64,000 nucleotides of DNA from CATOSP01 sp965237775 (GTDB taxonomy: Bacteria; Chloroflexota; Dehalococcoidia; Lucifugimonadales; UBA3495). Below the pieces are notes generated by a model. That model was given only the letters and a program-made list of their open reading frames with translations, had not been told where the DNA came from and made no database searches. The stretch lies in contig OZ250155.1 of NCBI GenBank assembly GCA_965237775.1, positions 4,216,001 to 4,280,000 on the forward strand, read 5' to 3'. Within the stretch, counting starts at the first letter, position 1. Each line of letters begins with the position of its first letter. Shown here piece by piece: positions 45,344 through 54,829 of this stretch. The position numbers and the translations under genes were made by a program.

Positions 45344-46507
45344 TCAGTGTTGGATTGATGGGTAAAGGGACTTCAGCTTGATACGCGCATCCTCGGTGGT
45401 AAAGCGCCAGTCCACTCGTATGCCGTCCCGGTTGCGCTGAGCCTGCCACGCTCCCACCTCCCGCCGCAGAGCCCTTTGATCGGGAATACGGCGGTCCAGG
45501 CATTGGCGGGCCATCACCCCGATTTCAATCTCGGCCATATCCAGCCAACTGCCATGCTTGGGAGTGTAGTGGACCTCCAACCGTTCGGCGATGCGCCGTG
45601 CTTCGGCAGGTTCAAATTCCTCGTACAGCGAGGACGGGTGGTGGGTGTTCAAGTTGTCCATCACCCGCACAAGGACCGTATTGTGCTGGTAGTCCTCGTC
45701 CACCAGTTGCTTGACCACCCGGGCCCAATCGGCTTTGGTGCGCCGGTCCGTCACTTCCACCCGGCGCCACCCTTCCAGCGGAGCGAACAACATGAACAGG
45801 TTGCTCACCCCGTTGCGCTCGTATTCGTAATCGTAGGAGCCCGCCGCCCCAGGCTGGGCCGGACGCGGCCGGCGCGTCTCTTTCACCTGCTGTTTGCTGG
45901 TCTCGTCCAGGCAGACCAGAACTTCGTTGTCCGCATACTGGCGCTGATAGACTTCCAGCACGTCTTCCATCGCGCAGACGAACTCGGCGCTGCCTTGCGG
46001 AGGAATGCACCAGCATTCCTTCAGCCAAGGCTTGAGTTCGTTTTTTTGAGCGTCTGCCGCACCGTTTCAGGGCTGATGCTCTCCACTATCTCGCATTCGA
46101 CCAGCCGGTCGGCCAACAGTTTCAGCGTCCAACCGGCCCGGCCTTCCGGCGGTTCTCCGCAGGCCAGAGCCTGCCCCCGGCCACGACCGGGGGGCAATCA
46201 GGTGGGCTTCCCCTTGACCGTCCAGCCGCTTCGGACGACGATTGAGTTGCCGCTTTCGCTCCAAGGCCGCCTCAATCCCTTCCTCCACGCAACGGCGGCG
46301 CACCCGCTCCACCGTCGCGCGGCCAATCTGGAGAACCCGGGCAATCTCTTCATCCTTCATGGCCCCCTCCCCATGGGCCTCATCACTCAGCAGCAGGATG
46401 CGCCCGTGGGTCTGCTGGTAAGCCGCCGCCCGGCCACGGGACACCAATGTCTTCAGTTCCTGCCGCTCCTCCGCACTCAGCTTGACCCGGTATCTCTTCA
46501 TCGGCAT
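45344..46507 (-). pseudogene. IS630-family transposase (A7 frameshift site plus 25-bp insertion)
   Basis: Start MPMKRYRVKLSAEERQELK at 46507. After GEAHLIA the frame is lost to a 25-bp insertion (46168-46192), then LACGEPPEGRAGWTLKLLAD runs to RQTLKK at a run of seven A (46041-46047, minus strand). The -1 frame continues NELKPWLKECWCIPP with CLDETSKQQ (D1), VMDNLNTHHPSSLYE (D2) and AEIEIGVM (E). The A7 shift is likely programmed; the 25-bp insertion is the lesion. Confidence 0.88.
46168..46192 (-). repeat. Hairpin insertion family A, copy 4 (25 bp, diverged)
   Basis: Minus strand begins CCCCGGTCGTGGCCGG and ends GGGCAGGCT. Stem CCCCCGG/CCGGGGG with a 6-nt loop. Inserted before CTGGCC. Same terminal CAGGCT and target type as the 23-bp copies, different loop. 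Confidence 0.8.
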
Positions 46508-46560
46508 CCCCCCACGCCCCAATCCTCTTCGCCCTACGCTTGGTAGAATACACTTGCTCA

Positions 46561-47178
46561 GTACTCAATTCAAAAATGTTGGACTACTAGCCAGAAGGCG
46601 GACGGTCGCCACCATGCTGGCTGAGCGAGGTCTCCTCCTCCGCGCAGCCAAGACACCCCGGTCAGGTGTAAACCAACTGGTGAGGTCGTCCAGCCGCCTT
46701 CTACCTTGGAACTGGAGCCCAGTCTGCACCGCTCCCAATGACCAAAATAGGCTTCACACCCGGGCTCCAGTCCTTGACTACTTCAGCCTTCGACATCCCT
46801 TCAATTCCCCAATAGGAACCCAGGCAGGCGCATCGTTGTAATAAGGCCGAAGCCAGATCACCAGCGAGGAACTGGGCGAAGTTTATATTCCGCAAAGACA
46901 TGGTCAGTTCTCCTTGGCACGGTCTGGATTCAGCGGCAAAAGAGGCCAAGCTGCGAAACATGGCTTATCCTGTTGCAGCTGTGGCCAGCGGGATTCTATG
47001 CGAGACCTGCCACCGGGCCCAATAGTTAGCCTAACCCCGGGCTAATCAATTTGCCTGGGGCTCTTTTCAGAAAGTTCCGGTAATTGGCCTTCCTGGTTTT
47101 TCGGGAATCTCCATCGACCACATTGGGTTAGAATAAGGTGAGTTAACCTTAAGACAGCCATAGCCGGGAGGTGATTCA
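46561..47178. other. Non-coding or decayed region
   Basis: About 620 bp. A minus-strand ORF (46701-46961) reads MSLRNINFAQFLAGDLAS and WSPGVKPILVIGSGADW but has no recognisable family. No RNA or repeat was identified with confidence. Confidence 0.35.
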
Positions 47179-49853
47179 ATGATGCAGGCCGGAGCAGAAG
47201 CGCCAACTACACCGGGAGCTTTGTCAGGAATCCGAGTGTTGGACTTCACGTGGGTCCGGGCGGGTCCCTGGTGCACCCGATGGCTGGGGGCGCTGGGAGC
47301 CGAGGTTATCAAGGTTGAATGGCCCCAGAGCCCCAATACTCGGGGCAACAACATTGCGACGGGAGCGGGTACCCCCGAGGGCCTGCCCGCCAATCTCAAC
47401 ACCAACGGCCATTTCAGCGACACCAACTCCAACAAGCTGAGCGTCACCCTGAACACTCGTACAGACCGAGGCATTGACCTTACCCGGCGCTTGGTGGCCA
47501 TGTCCGACATCGTCATCGAGAACTTCGCCTACGGTGTATTGGAGCGGTGGGGTCTGGGCTACGAGGATATGAAGAAGCTCCGGCCTGACATCATTTATCT
47601 CTCCATGTCCGGCTTCGGCCACACGGGTCGGGACAGAGACTATCAAACCATGGGAGCCATTGCGCAAGCCCTGTCCGGTTTGACCTACACGTCGGGTTTG
47701 CCGGACAAGCCACCCGCTGGTTGGGGCTGGTCCTACTTGGACGACACCGGTGGCTTATACGGGGCCATGTATGCCCTGAGTGCGATTTACCATCGCAACA
47801 TGACCGGTCAGGGACAGCATGTCGACAGTTCCCAGTGGATCATCGGCGTCCCCCTTAATGGTCCCGCTTTTCTGGACATCCAGGCTAACGGTCGTTCCAC
47901 CATGCGAAAGGGTTACCCGCCGGGCAACCGCGCTCACTGGCCTGGCACGCCCCTGGTGAACAACTACCGGGGGCGGACCGGGGCGCCGCACAACGCTTAC
48001 AAGACCAGTCCGGCGGAGTACAACGACTGGTGTGCCCTAGTCTGCTTCTCCGACTATGAGTGGCGGAAGTTAGTGGGGGTAATGGGCTCTCCCAGTTGGG
48101 CCACCGGCGAGAAGTTTGCCACCCTTGAAGGTCGCCTGGAGCACCAGGAAGAGATGGACCAGGGGATAGAGGCGTGGACCAAGACTCTGGGCAAGTACGA
48201 GATCATGGAGCGGTGCCAGGCGCGGGAGTACCCGCCATGCCCGTTCAAAGCAGCCAGGACCGGGTGGACAACGATCCCCAACTCAGGCATCGAGAGATGT
48301 ACCGGGACGTGAAGCATCCCGCGCTGGGGACCTGGCCCCTTCAGAACGCTCCCTTCAAGATGTCGGAGACGCCTGCAATCAACAGCCGATCAGGTCCCCT
48401 GATCGGCGGGCACAACAAAGAGGTGTTTCAGGGGTTGTTGGGCATCAGTCACGAGGTGCTGGTGAGCGGCTTCGCCGACGGCACCTTCTGGCCAAAGGAC
48501 CTCAGTATGGAAGATTATCCCTACTTCAAGGAGATGATGGAGGATGCCTCGCCCGTACAGTGGAGTGGGAATGAGCCGATAGCGCATCCCGCTCCGGCGC
48601 CGGCGCGGACGCCGGACCGGAACTCTGCGGGGGCCTTTGGGGGGCTGCGGGTGCTGGAGCTCGCCGATGAGAAGGGGCAGTGGTGTGGCAAGCAGATGGC
48701 TGACATGGGAGCAGACGTCATCAAGATAGAGCCGCCCGGTGGCGAGGCAGCCCGGACCGTGGGGCCCTTCTACCAGGACATACCGAATCGGGAGAGGAGC
48801 CTTTACTTCTGGCATTACAACACCTCCAAGCGGGGGATTACCTTGAATCTGGAGATGGAGGACGGGCGCCGGCTGTTCCGGCAAATGGCGGAGAAGGCGG
48901 ATGTGATACTAGAGACCTTCAGGCCCGGTTATCTGGCCTCCCTGGGGCTGGGGTACGAAGATCTAGCAAAGAGTAACCCTGGGCTGATTATGTGCTCACT
49001 GACCCCCTTTGGGCAGACCGGGCCGTGGCAGGACTTCCAGACCAGCGACCTGCTGCATCTGGCGGCGGGCGGACAGATGGCTAGGTGTGGCTATGACGAC
49101 GACGTGGTGCCAGATGCACCGCCCATCGCTCCCGGAGGAGGGCAGGCTTGGCACATCGGAAGTCACTACGCCTACATCGCCATTACCGCGGCGCTGGTTA
49201 ACCGGTCGGTGACGGCCAGGGGGCAGTACATAGATGCCTCGGTGCATGATGCCTGCGCGCTCACGACCGAGGGCCATGTGAACCAGTATATTTACAAAAG
49301 AGATGTGATTCCTCGTAGAACAGGAGGTGGCAACACCGCCACTGGGCCCAACGCCCAGGTCCTCTGTAAGGATGGAAAATACGTGAATATCGGTCAGGTT
49401 ACCCCGGAGCGGGTGCTGATGCTTGCGCCGTGGATGGATGAGCACGGATTGGCGGGCGACCTACTGGATGAAAAGTACCGGGACCCAACGGTCATCGCCG
49501 AGAGCCAGTCACATATTCGCGGAATTTTGGAAAACTTCCTCGCCAACATCCCTCGGGACGAAGCCTACCACGGCTTGCAGAAGCGTGGCTCCAACACGGG
49601 GGCGATCCGTTCCCCGGACGAGGTCATGCAGGACCCTCATCTGGAGGACCGGAGGTTCTGGACAGATGTAGAATACCTGGAACTTGGCAAAACATTCCGA
49701 CACCCAGGCCCAGCGGCCATCTTCAACGGCTCACCCTGGAGGATATCCCGGCGTGCGCCTCTCATCGGGGAGCACAACGAAGAGGTCCTGTGCGGGGAGT
49801 TGGGACTATCTAAGGCGGAGCTGGCCGTCCTAGCTGAGGGAGGTTCGGTGTAA
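47179..49853 (+). pseudogene. Two-domain CaiB/BaiF (family III) CoA-transferase, frameshifted once
   Basis: GGGAGGTG precedes ATG 47179. Domain 1 (GIRVLDFTWVRAGPW, GAEVIKVEWP, IVIENFAYGVLERWGLGYED, YLSMSGFGHTG, then YLDDTGGLYGAM with the probable catalytic Asp) runs to near 48225, where one G is missing in CAGGCGCGGGAGTA. The other frame continues VPAMPVQSSQDRVDNDPQLR and, without a stop, goes into domain 2 (GLRVLELADEKGQWCGKQMAD, GADVIKIEPPGG, MCSLTPFGQTG). In domain 2 the Asp position reads AWHIGSHYAYIAI, so it may be non-catalytic. Corrected, the protein is about 892 aa. Tandem CaiB fusions transfer CoA between acids; substrate unknown. The frameshift may be a sequencing error. Confidence 0.85.
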
Positions 49854-49874
49854 CCCTGGTTTTCCTGCCGCAGC

Positions 49875-50025
49875 TAGTATTACAACGACGGTTCGCAATA
49901 AAAGGATCTTGAGCACATCTCCATGGCTACATGCCCACGCGCTTGCCAGCCTTGTGGCCTTTCCTCCCGCGGAGAGATTTCCGACCAAGAACTGGGCAAA
50001 TTGAGGAAGCGTCGTTGTAATACTA
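49875..50025. mobile_element. MITE-like element, 151 bp
   Basis: Perfect 16-bp inverted ends TAGTATTACAACGACG and CGTCGTTGTAATACTA. The outer TA at both ends can be read as a TA duplication, the habit of IS630/Tc1-mariner. No ORF inside with coding character. Confidence 0.6.
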
Positions 50026-50097
50026 AACTGAAGCCAGGGCGGCATTTACATCCGGTGAGTCGAGGGTGGCGCGCCTGTTGGGGAGGTCATTCGCAAT

Positions 50098-50850
50098 ATG
50101 AGACGACTGTTGAGCATTGTCCTGTTGCTGGCGGCGACGCTGGCGGTTGGGTGCTCAGCCCGGGATGCAAGTTTCAGTGGAGGCGATACTGATGAGCCCC
50201 GGGCGGTGCAACTCCGGATCCTGGCCATCAGTGATTTTCACGGCAACATCGCCGCGTCATCAGACCCCTTCGGCGGCGCCGGGCGAGCGGACTATCTGGC
50301 AGCCAACATCGCCGCCGCCAGGGCCGGGGCTGAAAACTCCGTGTTCGTTTCCGCTGGCGACCTCATCGGAGCGTCGCCTCTGATTTCCGCCCTCTTCCAC
50401 GACGAACCCACCATCTTGGCCATGAACCTGATGGGACTCGACTTCAATGGCGCCGGCAACCACGAATTCGATGAGGGGCCTGCGGAGTTATCGCGCCAAC
50501 GTCATTGACGGCAGGACCGGGAGAACCGAATTTCCGGCCTGCGCAGTTCGCGGCTTCCAGGGAATCAAAGCGGCGTTCATCGGCTCAACCCTGGAGTGGA
50601 CTCCCCGCATTGCCGCCCGCAGCGGGGTGGCGGGGCTGTCCTTCCATGATGAGGCCGATACGGTCAACTCCCTTCCGGCGCCCCAATTGACGCCCTGCTG
50701 GAGCAGCAGTTCGACGGCCCGGATACCGGTCACGGCAATATGCTCCAGGTGTCCGCAGGATTCAGCTACACCATCCCAATTTCTCAATCGACAACAAAAA
50801 CTTCGGTACTCGTGGGCTGTCGGTTTGAGCAATCCTGTAACTGACATCCC
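50098..50850 (+). pseudogene. 5'-nucleotidase/UshA-type lipoprotein, internally deleted
   Basis: MRRLLSIVLLLAATLAVGC is a lipoprotein signal. ISDFHGNI, SAGDLIGASPLIS and GAGNHEFDEG are the metallophosphatase motifs. After GPAEL the normal sequence is lost; RANVIDGRTGRTEFPAC and GIKAAFIGSTLEWTP follow in another frame, then LLEQQFDGPDTGHGN and MLQVSAGFSYT, from the C-terminal substrate-binding domain. At least two internal deletions remove most of about 500 residues. A dead gene. Confidence 0.82.
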
Positions 50851-50875
50851 TCAGCCTCCCACCACGCTGGCTTGA

Positions 50876-51311
50876 GCAGGGGCCGCTCTCACAAAGGGCA
50901 GCCCTCGCCGTTCCTCTGCTCTGAACCGAGCGTACCGTCGACCCCGGCGAGGTGGAGTTAATCGAAAGGGAAAGGGAGTAGAAAGGCACATGAGTACCTG
51001 TGCGTCGGGTTGGCCTTTATTGTAGCCCCCTGCCAGCGGGTACGAGAACCGGCGAGGATTTCAACACCCGTCAACTCCACTACCGCCTCCGGTCCCCACT
51101 AGCCCACCATAGTGGACTCGAACCACCAACTGGCAAGTTTCTCTTTACAAGTGTTCGCCCACTGAACCGAATTCATAGGCAGATCCACCGCCCACGAGTA
51201 CCGCGACTTTTTGTGTCGATTGAGTAAACGGTAGCGAGTGGAACATGCCCAGGTGCTTACGCGGAAGATTGGCCTTTCGGGAGACGACGTGGCTACATGG
51301 GTGAAGCCGCG
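50876..51311. other. Non-coding stretch with a tRNA-like 3' arm
   Basis: No ORF of interest. On the minus strand near 51135-51100 GGTGGTTCGAGTCCACTATG forms a valid T-arm, preceded by GTTC-AGTGGGC-GAAC, a valid D-arm, but no acceptor or anticodon stem can be paired. See findings. Confidence 0.3.
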
Positions 51312-53246
51312 CTATATTGCCCGGGCCAGGCCGGCCTCCCCGGAGTAGACAATCTGCCCGTCGGCCATGACCACCCCGTCCTCGCATTCACACTCCAGCA
51401 GACCGCCCTGGAACTGCTGGCGGTACAGGTCATGGTACAGGCCGCCCCGGGCCACCAGTTCCCCGTGGGTGCCCTGCTCGACGATTCGCCCCCGGTCAAC
51501 GGCGAAGATGACGTCGGCGGCCATGATGGTGGACAAGCGGTGGGCGATGGCGATGGTGGTCCGCCCCTCCATCAGAGGTCGCAGGGCGGCCTGGACTAGC
51601 CGCTCGCTGGTGGTGTCCAGGGCTGACGTGGCCTCGTCCAAGACCAGGATCCGGGGCTGGTGGAGAATTACCCGGGCGATGGACAGCCGTTGGCGCTCCC
51701 CTCCCGAGAGCCGGTAACCCCGTTCCCCCACCACGGCATCGTAGCCGTCGGTGAAGTCCATGATCCGGTCGTGGATGTTGGCGGCCCGGGCGGCGTCGTA
51801 AATCTCCGCGTCGGTGGCGTCGGGCTTACCGTAGAGCAGGTTGTCCCTGACGCTGGCGTGGAACAGGTAACTTTCCTGGGAGACGTAGCCGATGATGTTG
51901 GCCAGCGACCGCTGCCTCAACCGGCGGACGTCCCAACCGTCAATCGTCACGGAACCTTCGCTGGCGTCGTACAAGCGGGGGATGAGGTACGAGATAGTGG
52001 TCTTGCCGGCGCCGCTGGGGCCCACGAAAGCCGCCAACTGGCCGGGCTGCACCTGGAAACTGACCCCGTCCAGGGCGTAGCGGGGCGAGTGCGAGTCGGG
52101 AAATGGGCCGGCTTCTTCCTGAGGCCGGGCCGCGCCGTAGTTCACCCGCACCCGGTCGAATTTGATGGAGCCGGCAACGGTCCGGGGGTCAATGTCGACC
52201 GCGTCCCGGGCGTCAACTATGTCGGGCTGGGTGTCCAGGTAGCCAAAGATGCGCTCGAAGAGGGCCAGCGACGCCTGGAGTTCCACGGACAGCCTCAGCA
52301 GGGTCCCGATGGGGAAATAGAGGCGGGCCTGGAGGGTGGTGAAGGCCACGATGGTGCCAGGGGAGATTCCTCCTTCCCCGAGGCCCAGGAGCAGGTGACC
52401 GGCGATGACGTACACTATCACCGGGGACAGGGAGAAGAAGGCCTGCATGATTGACCAAACGGTCTGACCGGTCATTTGACGCCGGATTTCCAGGTCTGAA
52501 AGCCGCTGGTTTTCCTGGTGGAACCGCTCAACCTCTTGGTCCTGCCGCCCGAAGAGCTTGGTCAGCATTATCCCGGAGACGGACAGGGTCTCCTGGGTAA
52601 TGGCGGTCATCTCAGCGTTGGACTCCTGCACCAGGCGAGAAACCGCCCGGCGTTTCTCGCCCACCTTCTTGCTAATAAAGGCGAAAAGGGGGACCACCCC
52701 CACAGCCACCAGGGTCAATTCCCAGGAGAGGACGGACATGGCCACCACGGTGCTGACGAAAATCACCACGTTGGAGACCACGTCGGTGACGGTGGTGGTC
52801 ACCACGTTGCGCACACCGCCCACATCGTTGGCCACCCGGGACTGGACCTCTCCGGTGCGGGTGCCGGTGAAGAAGTTGAGGGACAGGTTCTGGAGGTGGC
52901 GGAACAGCCGGTCGCGCAGGTCCCGCATGATCTGCTGGCCGAGACTGTTGGTGAGGTAAGTCTGGAGGATGCCGATGCCGCTGGTGACGGCGATGACGCC
53001 CGCCATGACGGCGGCAAGTGTCCACAGCAGGTCTAGGTTGGGGCCGCCGGAGGTGGGGAACAGGGCCCGGTCGAAAACCACTTGGATCAATAGTGGGTTG
53101 ATGACTCCCAACCCAGCGGAGAAGAGGATCAGCAGGCCGACCAGAATGACCCGGTGCAGGTAGGGCCGGAAGGATGCGGCGATGCGGGCGAAGAGCCGGT
53201 GGGTGGACCGGATCGGGTGGGGAGTTCCGGTTGCATTCAGGGTCAT
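51312..53246 (-). CDS. ABC exporter, fused permease-ATPase (MsbA/multidrug type)
   Basis: 644 aa half-transporter; acts as a dimer in the inner membrane. Six transmembrane helices in about residues 25-330 (VILVGLLILFSAGLGVINPLL, VVIFVSTVVAMSVLSWELTLV, VWSIMQAFFSLSPVIVYVIAG). The ATPase domain has Walker A GPSGAGKTT, signature LSGGERQRLS, Walker B ILVLDEATSALD and the H-loop in IAHRLST. A segment with TGTRTGEVQSRVANDVGG is the coupling-helix region typical of lipid/multidrug exporters. No Shine-Dalgarno is visible, but TATAAT ends 6 nt before the ATG. Substrate cannot be told. Confidence 0.93.
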   Translation of the reverse strand: MTLNATGTPHPIRSTHRLFARIAASFRPYLHRVILVGLLILFSAGLGVINPLLIQVVFDRALFPTSGGPNLDLLWTLAAVMAGVIAVTSGIGILQTYLTNSLGQQIMRDLRDRLFRHLQNLSLNFFTGTRTGEVQSRVANDVGGVRNVVTTTVTDVVSNVVIFVSTVVAMSVLSWELTLVAVGVVPLFAFISKKVGEKRRAVSRLVQESNAEMTAITQETLSVSGIMLTKLFGRQDQEVERFHQENQRLSDLEIRRQMTGQTVWSIMQAFFSLSPVIVYVIAGHLLLGLGEGGISPGTIVAFTTLQARLYFPIGTLLRLSVELQASLALFERIFGYLDTQPDIVDARDAVDIDPRTVAGSIKFDRVRVNYGAARPQEEAGPFPDSHSPRYALDGVSFQVQPGQLAAFVGPSGAGKTTISYLIPRLYDASEGSVTIDGWDVRRLRQRSLANIIGYVSQESYLFHASVRDNLLYGKPDATDAEIYDAARAANIHDRIMDFTDGYDAVVGERGYRLSGGERQRLSIARVILHQPRILVLDEATSALDTTSERLVQAALRPLMEGRTTIAIAHRLSTIMAADVIFAVDRGRIVEQGTHGELVARGGLYHDLYRQQFQGGLLECECEDGVVMADGQIVYSGEAGLARAI

Positions 53247-53252
53247 GAATGC

Positions 53253-53258
53253 ATTATA
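53253..53258 (-). promoter_or_regulatory. -10 box placed for leaderless transcription of the ABC gene
   Basis: TATAAT on the minus strand is separated from the ATG by GCATTC only. Transcription would start at or next to the A of ATG, giving a leaderless mRNA. No ribosome-binding site is present. Confidence 0.5.
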
Positions 53259-53392
53259 TCAACGAGTTCGAGGCGAGTGGGAAGGGTAGGCGCCATTCTA
53301 ACCTGATCAAGCGAGGGACGGCGCCATCAGGCCATAGCCGGTGTTGCCTCGATGAGATCCAGTTGACCCTTCTGGTTGTCATGTGAGACTTT

Positions 53393-53458
53393 AATGCCAA
53401 GGGAACTGGGCATACCGCTGGTGCGCGACCTGCCGGGGGTAGGCCAGGACCTGCTCCG
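53393..53458 (+). pseudogene. GMC oxidoreductase remnant
   Basis: A 20-residue stretch PRELGIPLVRDLPGVGQDL matches the conserved GIPvvhDLPGVGqNL segment of glucose-methanol-choline oxidoreductases. Nothing else of the gene is seen on either side. Confidence 0.5.
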
Positions 53459-53484
53459 GCAAAACACTCCAAAGGAGTCGAGAA

Positions 53485-54069
53485 ATGACCACCAGCCCCA
53501 TCGACCCCAACCGGGTATTGCTCACCGGGGAAAACCCGTACATCAGGCTCAGCGAGACCGACGACGGGCCGGTCACCACCGACGCCAGCTTCTGGCGAAT
53601 ACTGTTTTCTCCCGGGGGCCCAGGGCACGCGCTGTTTCTCCAGAGCGAGCTGACCGGTAACGGACCGAGGATTTACACCGACAACATCCAGATGACGCGC
53701 TGACTGCAGGGCGAAATACAGGGCAGAATCAACGCCACACTCGGGAATCTGGAAATACCGGCCAGGCACGCATCCTCCCAAAAGTCCGGCGACTTGAGGT
53801 CCTATTGGACAGAGTCAGTGAATGCCAGAGGCGAAGAAATCGCCCTGACGTGGTACGACCTTGGGGAGCCGTTCCTGAGCCGCAGTTTTCCCAGCGGCAA
53901 CCCGGAACGGCCTCATGGGGTGGCAACGGTGCTGATACCGGCCAACGGCACTCGGCTTACCATCAACGGGGATTTCGCCAAGGGGCGGCCATTTTCCCGG
54001 CAGCGGGACGCCCGGACGCACAGCACCTGCGCGTTGGCCTTCTCCGAGTCGTGGATGCTGCCCTACTAA
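53485..54069 (+). pseudogene. Conserved-looking hypothetical gene with in-frame TGA
   Basis: AAAGGAG before ATG 53485. MTTSPIDPNRVLLTGENPYI to IYTDNIQMTR, then TGA at 53701-53703, then LQGEIQGRIN onward in the same frame to AFSESWMLPY and a TAA. A Trp (TGG) would fit the TGA position. About 194 residues if read through. No recognised family or membrane segment; contains RSYWTESVNARGEEIALTWY. Most simply a nonsense pseudogene. Confidence 0.6.
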
Positions 54070-54144
54070 AGTGGGGACAGTGGGGCGGTCCGTTTCCAAT
54101 GCTGGAGCCTCAGATTAACGATATAGAATAAGCCACTATCCGGT

Positions 54145-54740
54145 GATAAGGTGTGGCGGTGGCAGGACTCAGGGATGAAGTGGCGGAAGTGGTCCGCTGG
54201 GCCGAAGGCATTGAAGGAGTACACCGGCGCGTTGCGGGATAGTTCCGGCGTCCTGAGCCGCGCCGGCGGGCGCTGGACTACCTGCGGGGACTGCTGAATT
54301 CTGGGTAGCGTAAAAACGGCTGGCAATTGACGGAGTGCTGGTGGTGGACGAAACGGGATTCCTCAAGAAGGCGAACAAGTCAGTTGGAGTGTAGCGCCAG
54401 TACAGCGGCACGGCGGGGCGGATTGAAAACTGTCAAGTCGGTGTATTCCTGGCCTACACTGGTGCCAAAGGAAGGGCCCTGCTGGACCGGGAGTTGTACC
54501 GCCACAGGTATGGGGGAGGAATGGGAGCGGCGCCGGGAGGCCGGGGTGCCTGAGGCGGTGGCATTCAGGACCAAGGCCCAGTTGGCCCAAGGGATGCTGG
54601 GGCGGGCAATGGAATCGGGAGTCCCCTTTGCCTGGGCTGCCGGGATGAGGTCTACGGCAGCGCCGCCGCTTGAGGGTATGGCTAGAGCGGCGCAGCGCGT
54701 CCCACGTGCTGGCCATCAAGAGTAACGAGAAACTGTGGGG
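54145..54740 (+). pseudogene. IS701-family transposase, decayed
   Basis: Across three frames: EVVRWAEGIEGVHRRV, then IDGVLVVDETGFLKKANKSV (catalytic Asp in VVDETG), YSGTAGRIENCQVGVFLAYT, EEWERRREAGVPEAVAFRTK and SHVLAIKSNEKLWG. These are IS701 DDE-transposase motifs. Several small indels and an in-frame TAG break it. Confidence 0.8.
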
Positions 54741-54829
54741 CTAGACGGGAAATGGGCCCAGGCAGGTAAGGCGGGTAAAGGACGCCAATCCGGAACGCGT
54801 GAGGAACAGGCAGACTGGAGGCAAGGGAC

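Larger units (their letters stand above)
45338..46560 (-). mobile_element. IS630-family element 2
   Basis: Directly adjoins element 3. The transposase fills it, but I could not match the two ends as inverted repeats, so the borders are approximate. Confidence 0.6.

Noticed and set aside
46701..46961. Real protein gene on the minus strand
   Set aside because: No ribosome-binding site, no family, surrounded by decayed DNA; reported only within the non-coding entry.
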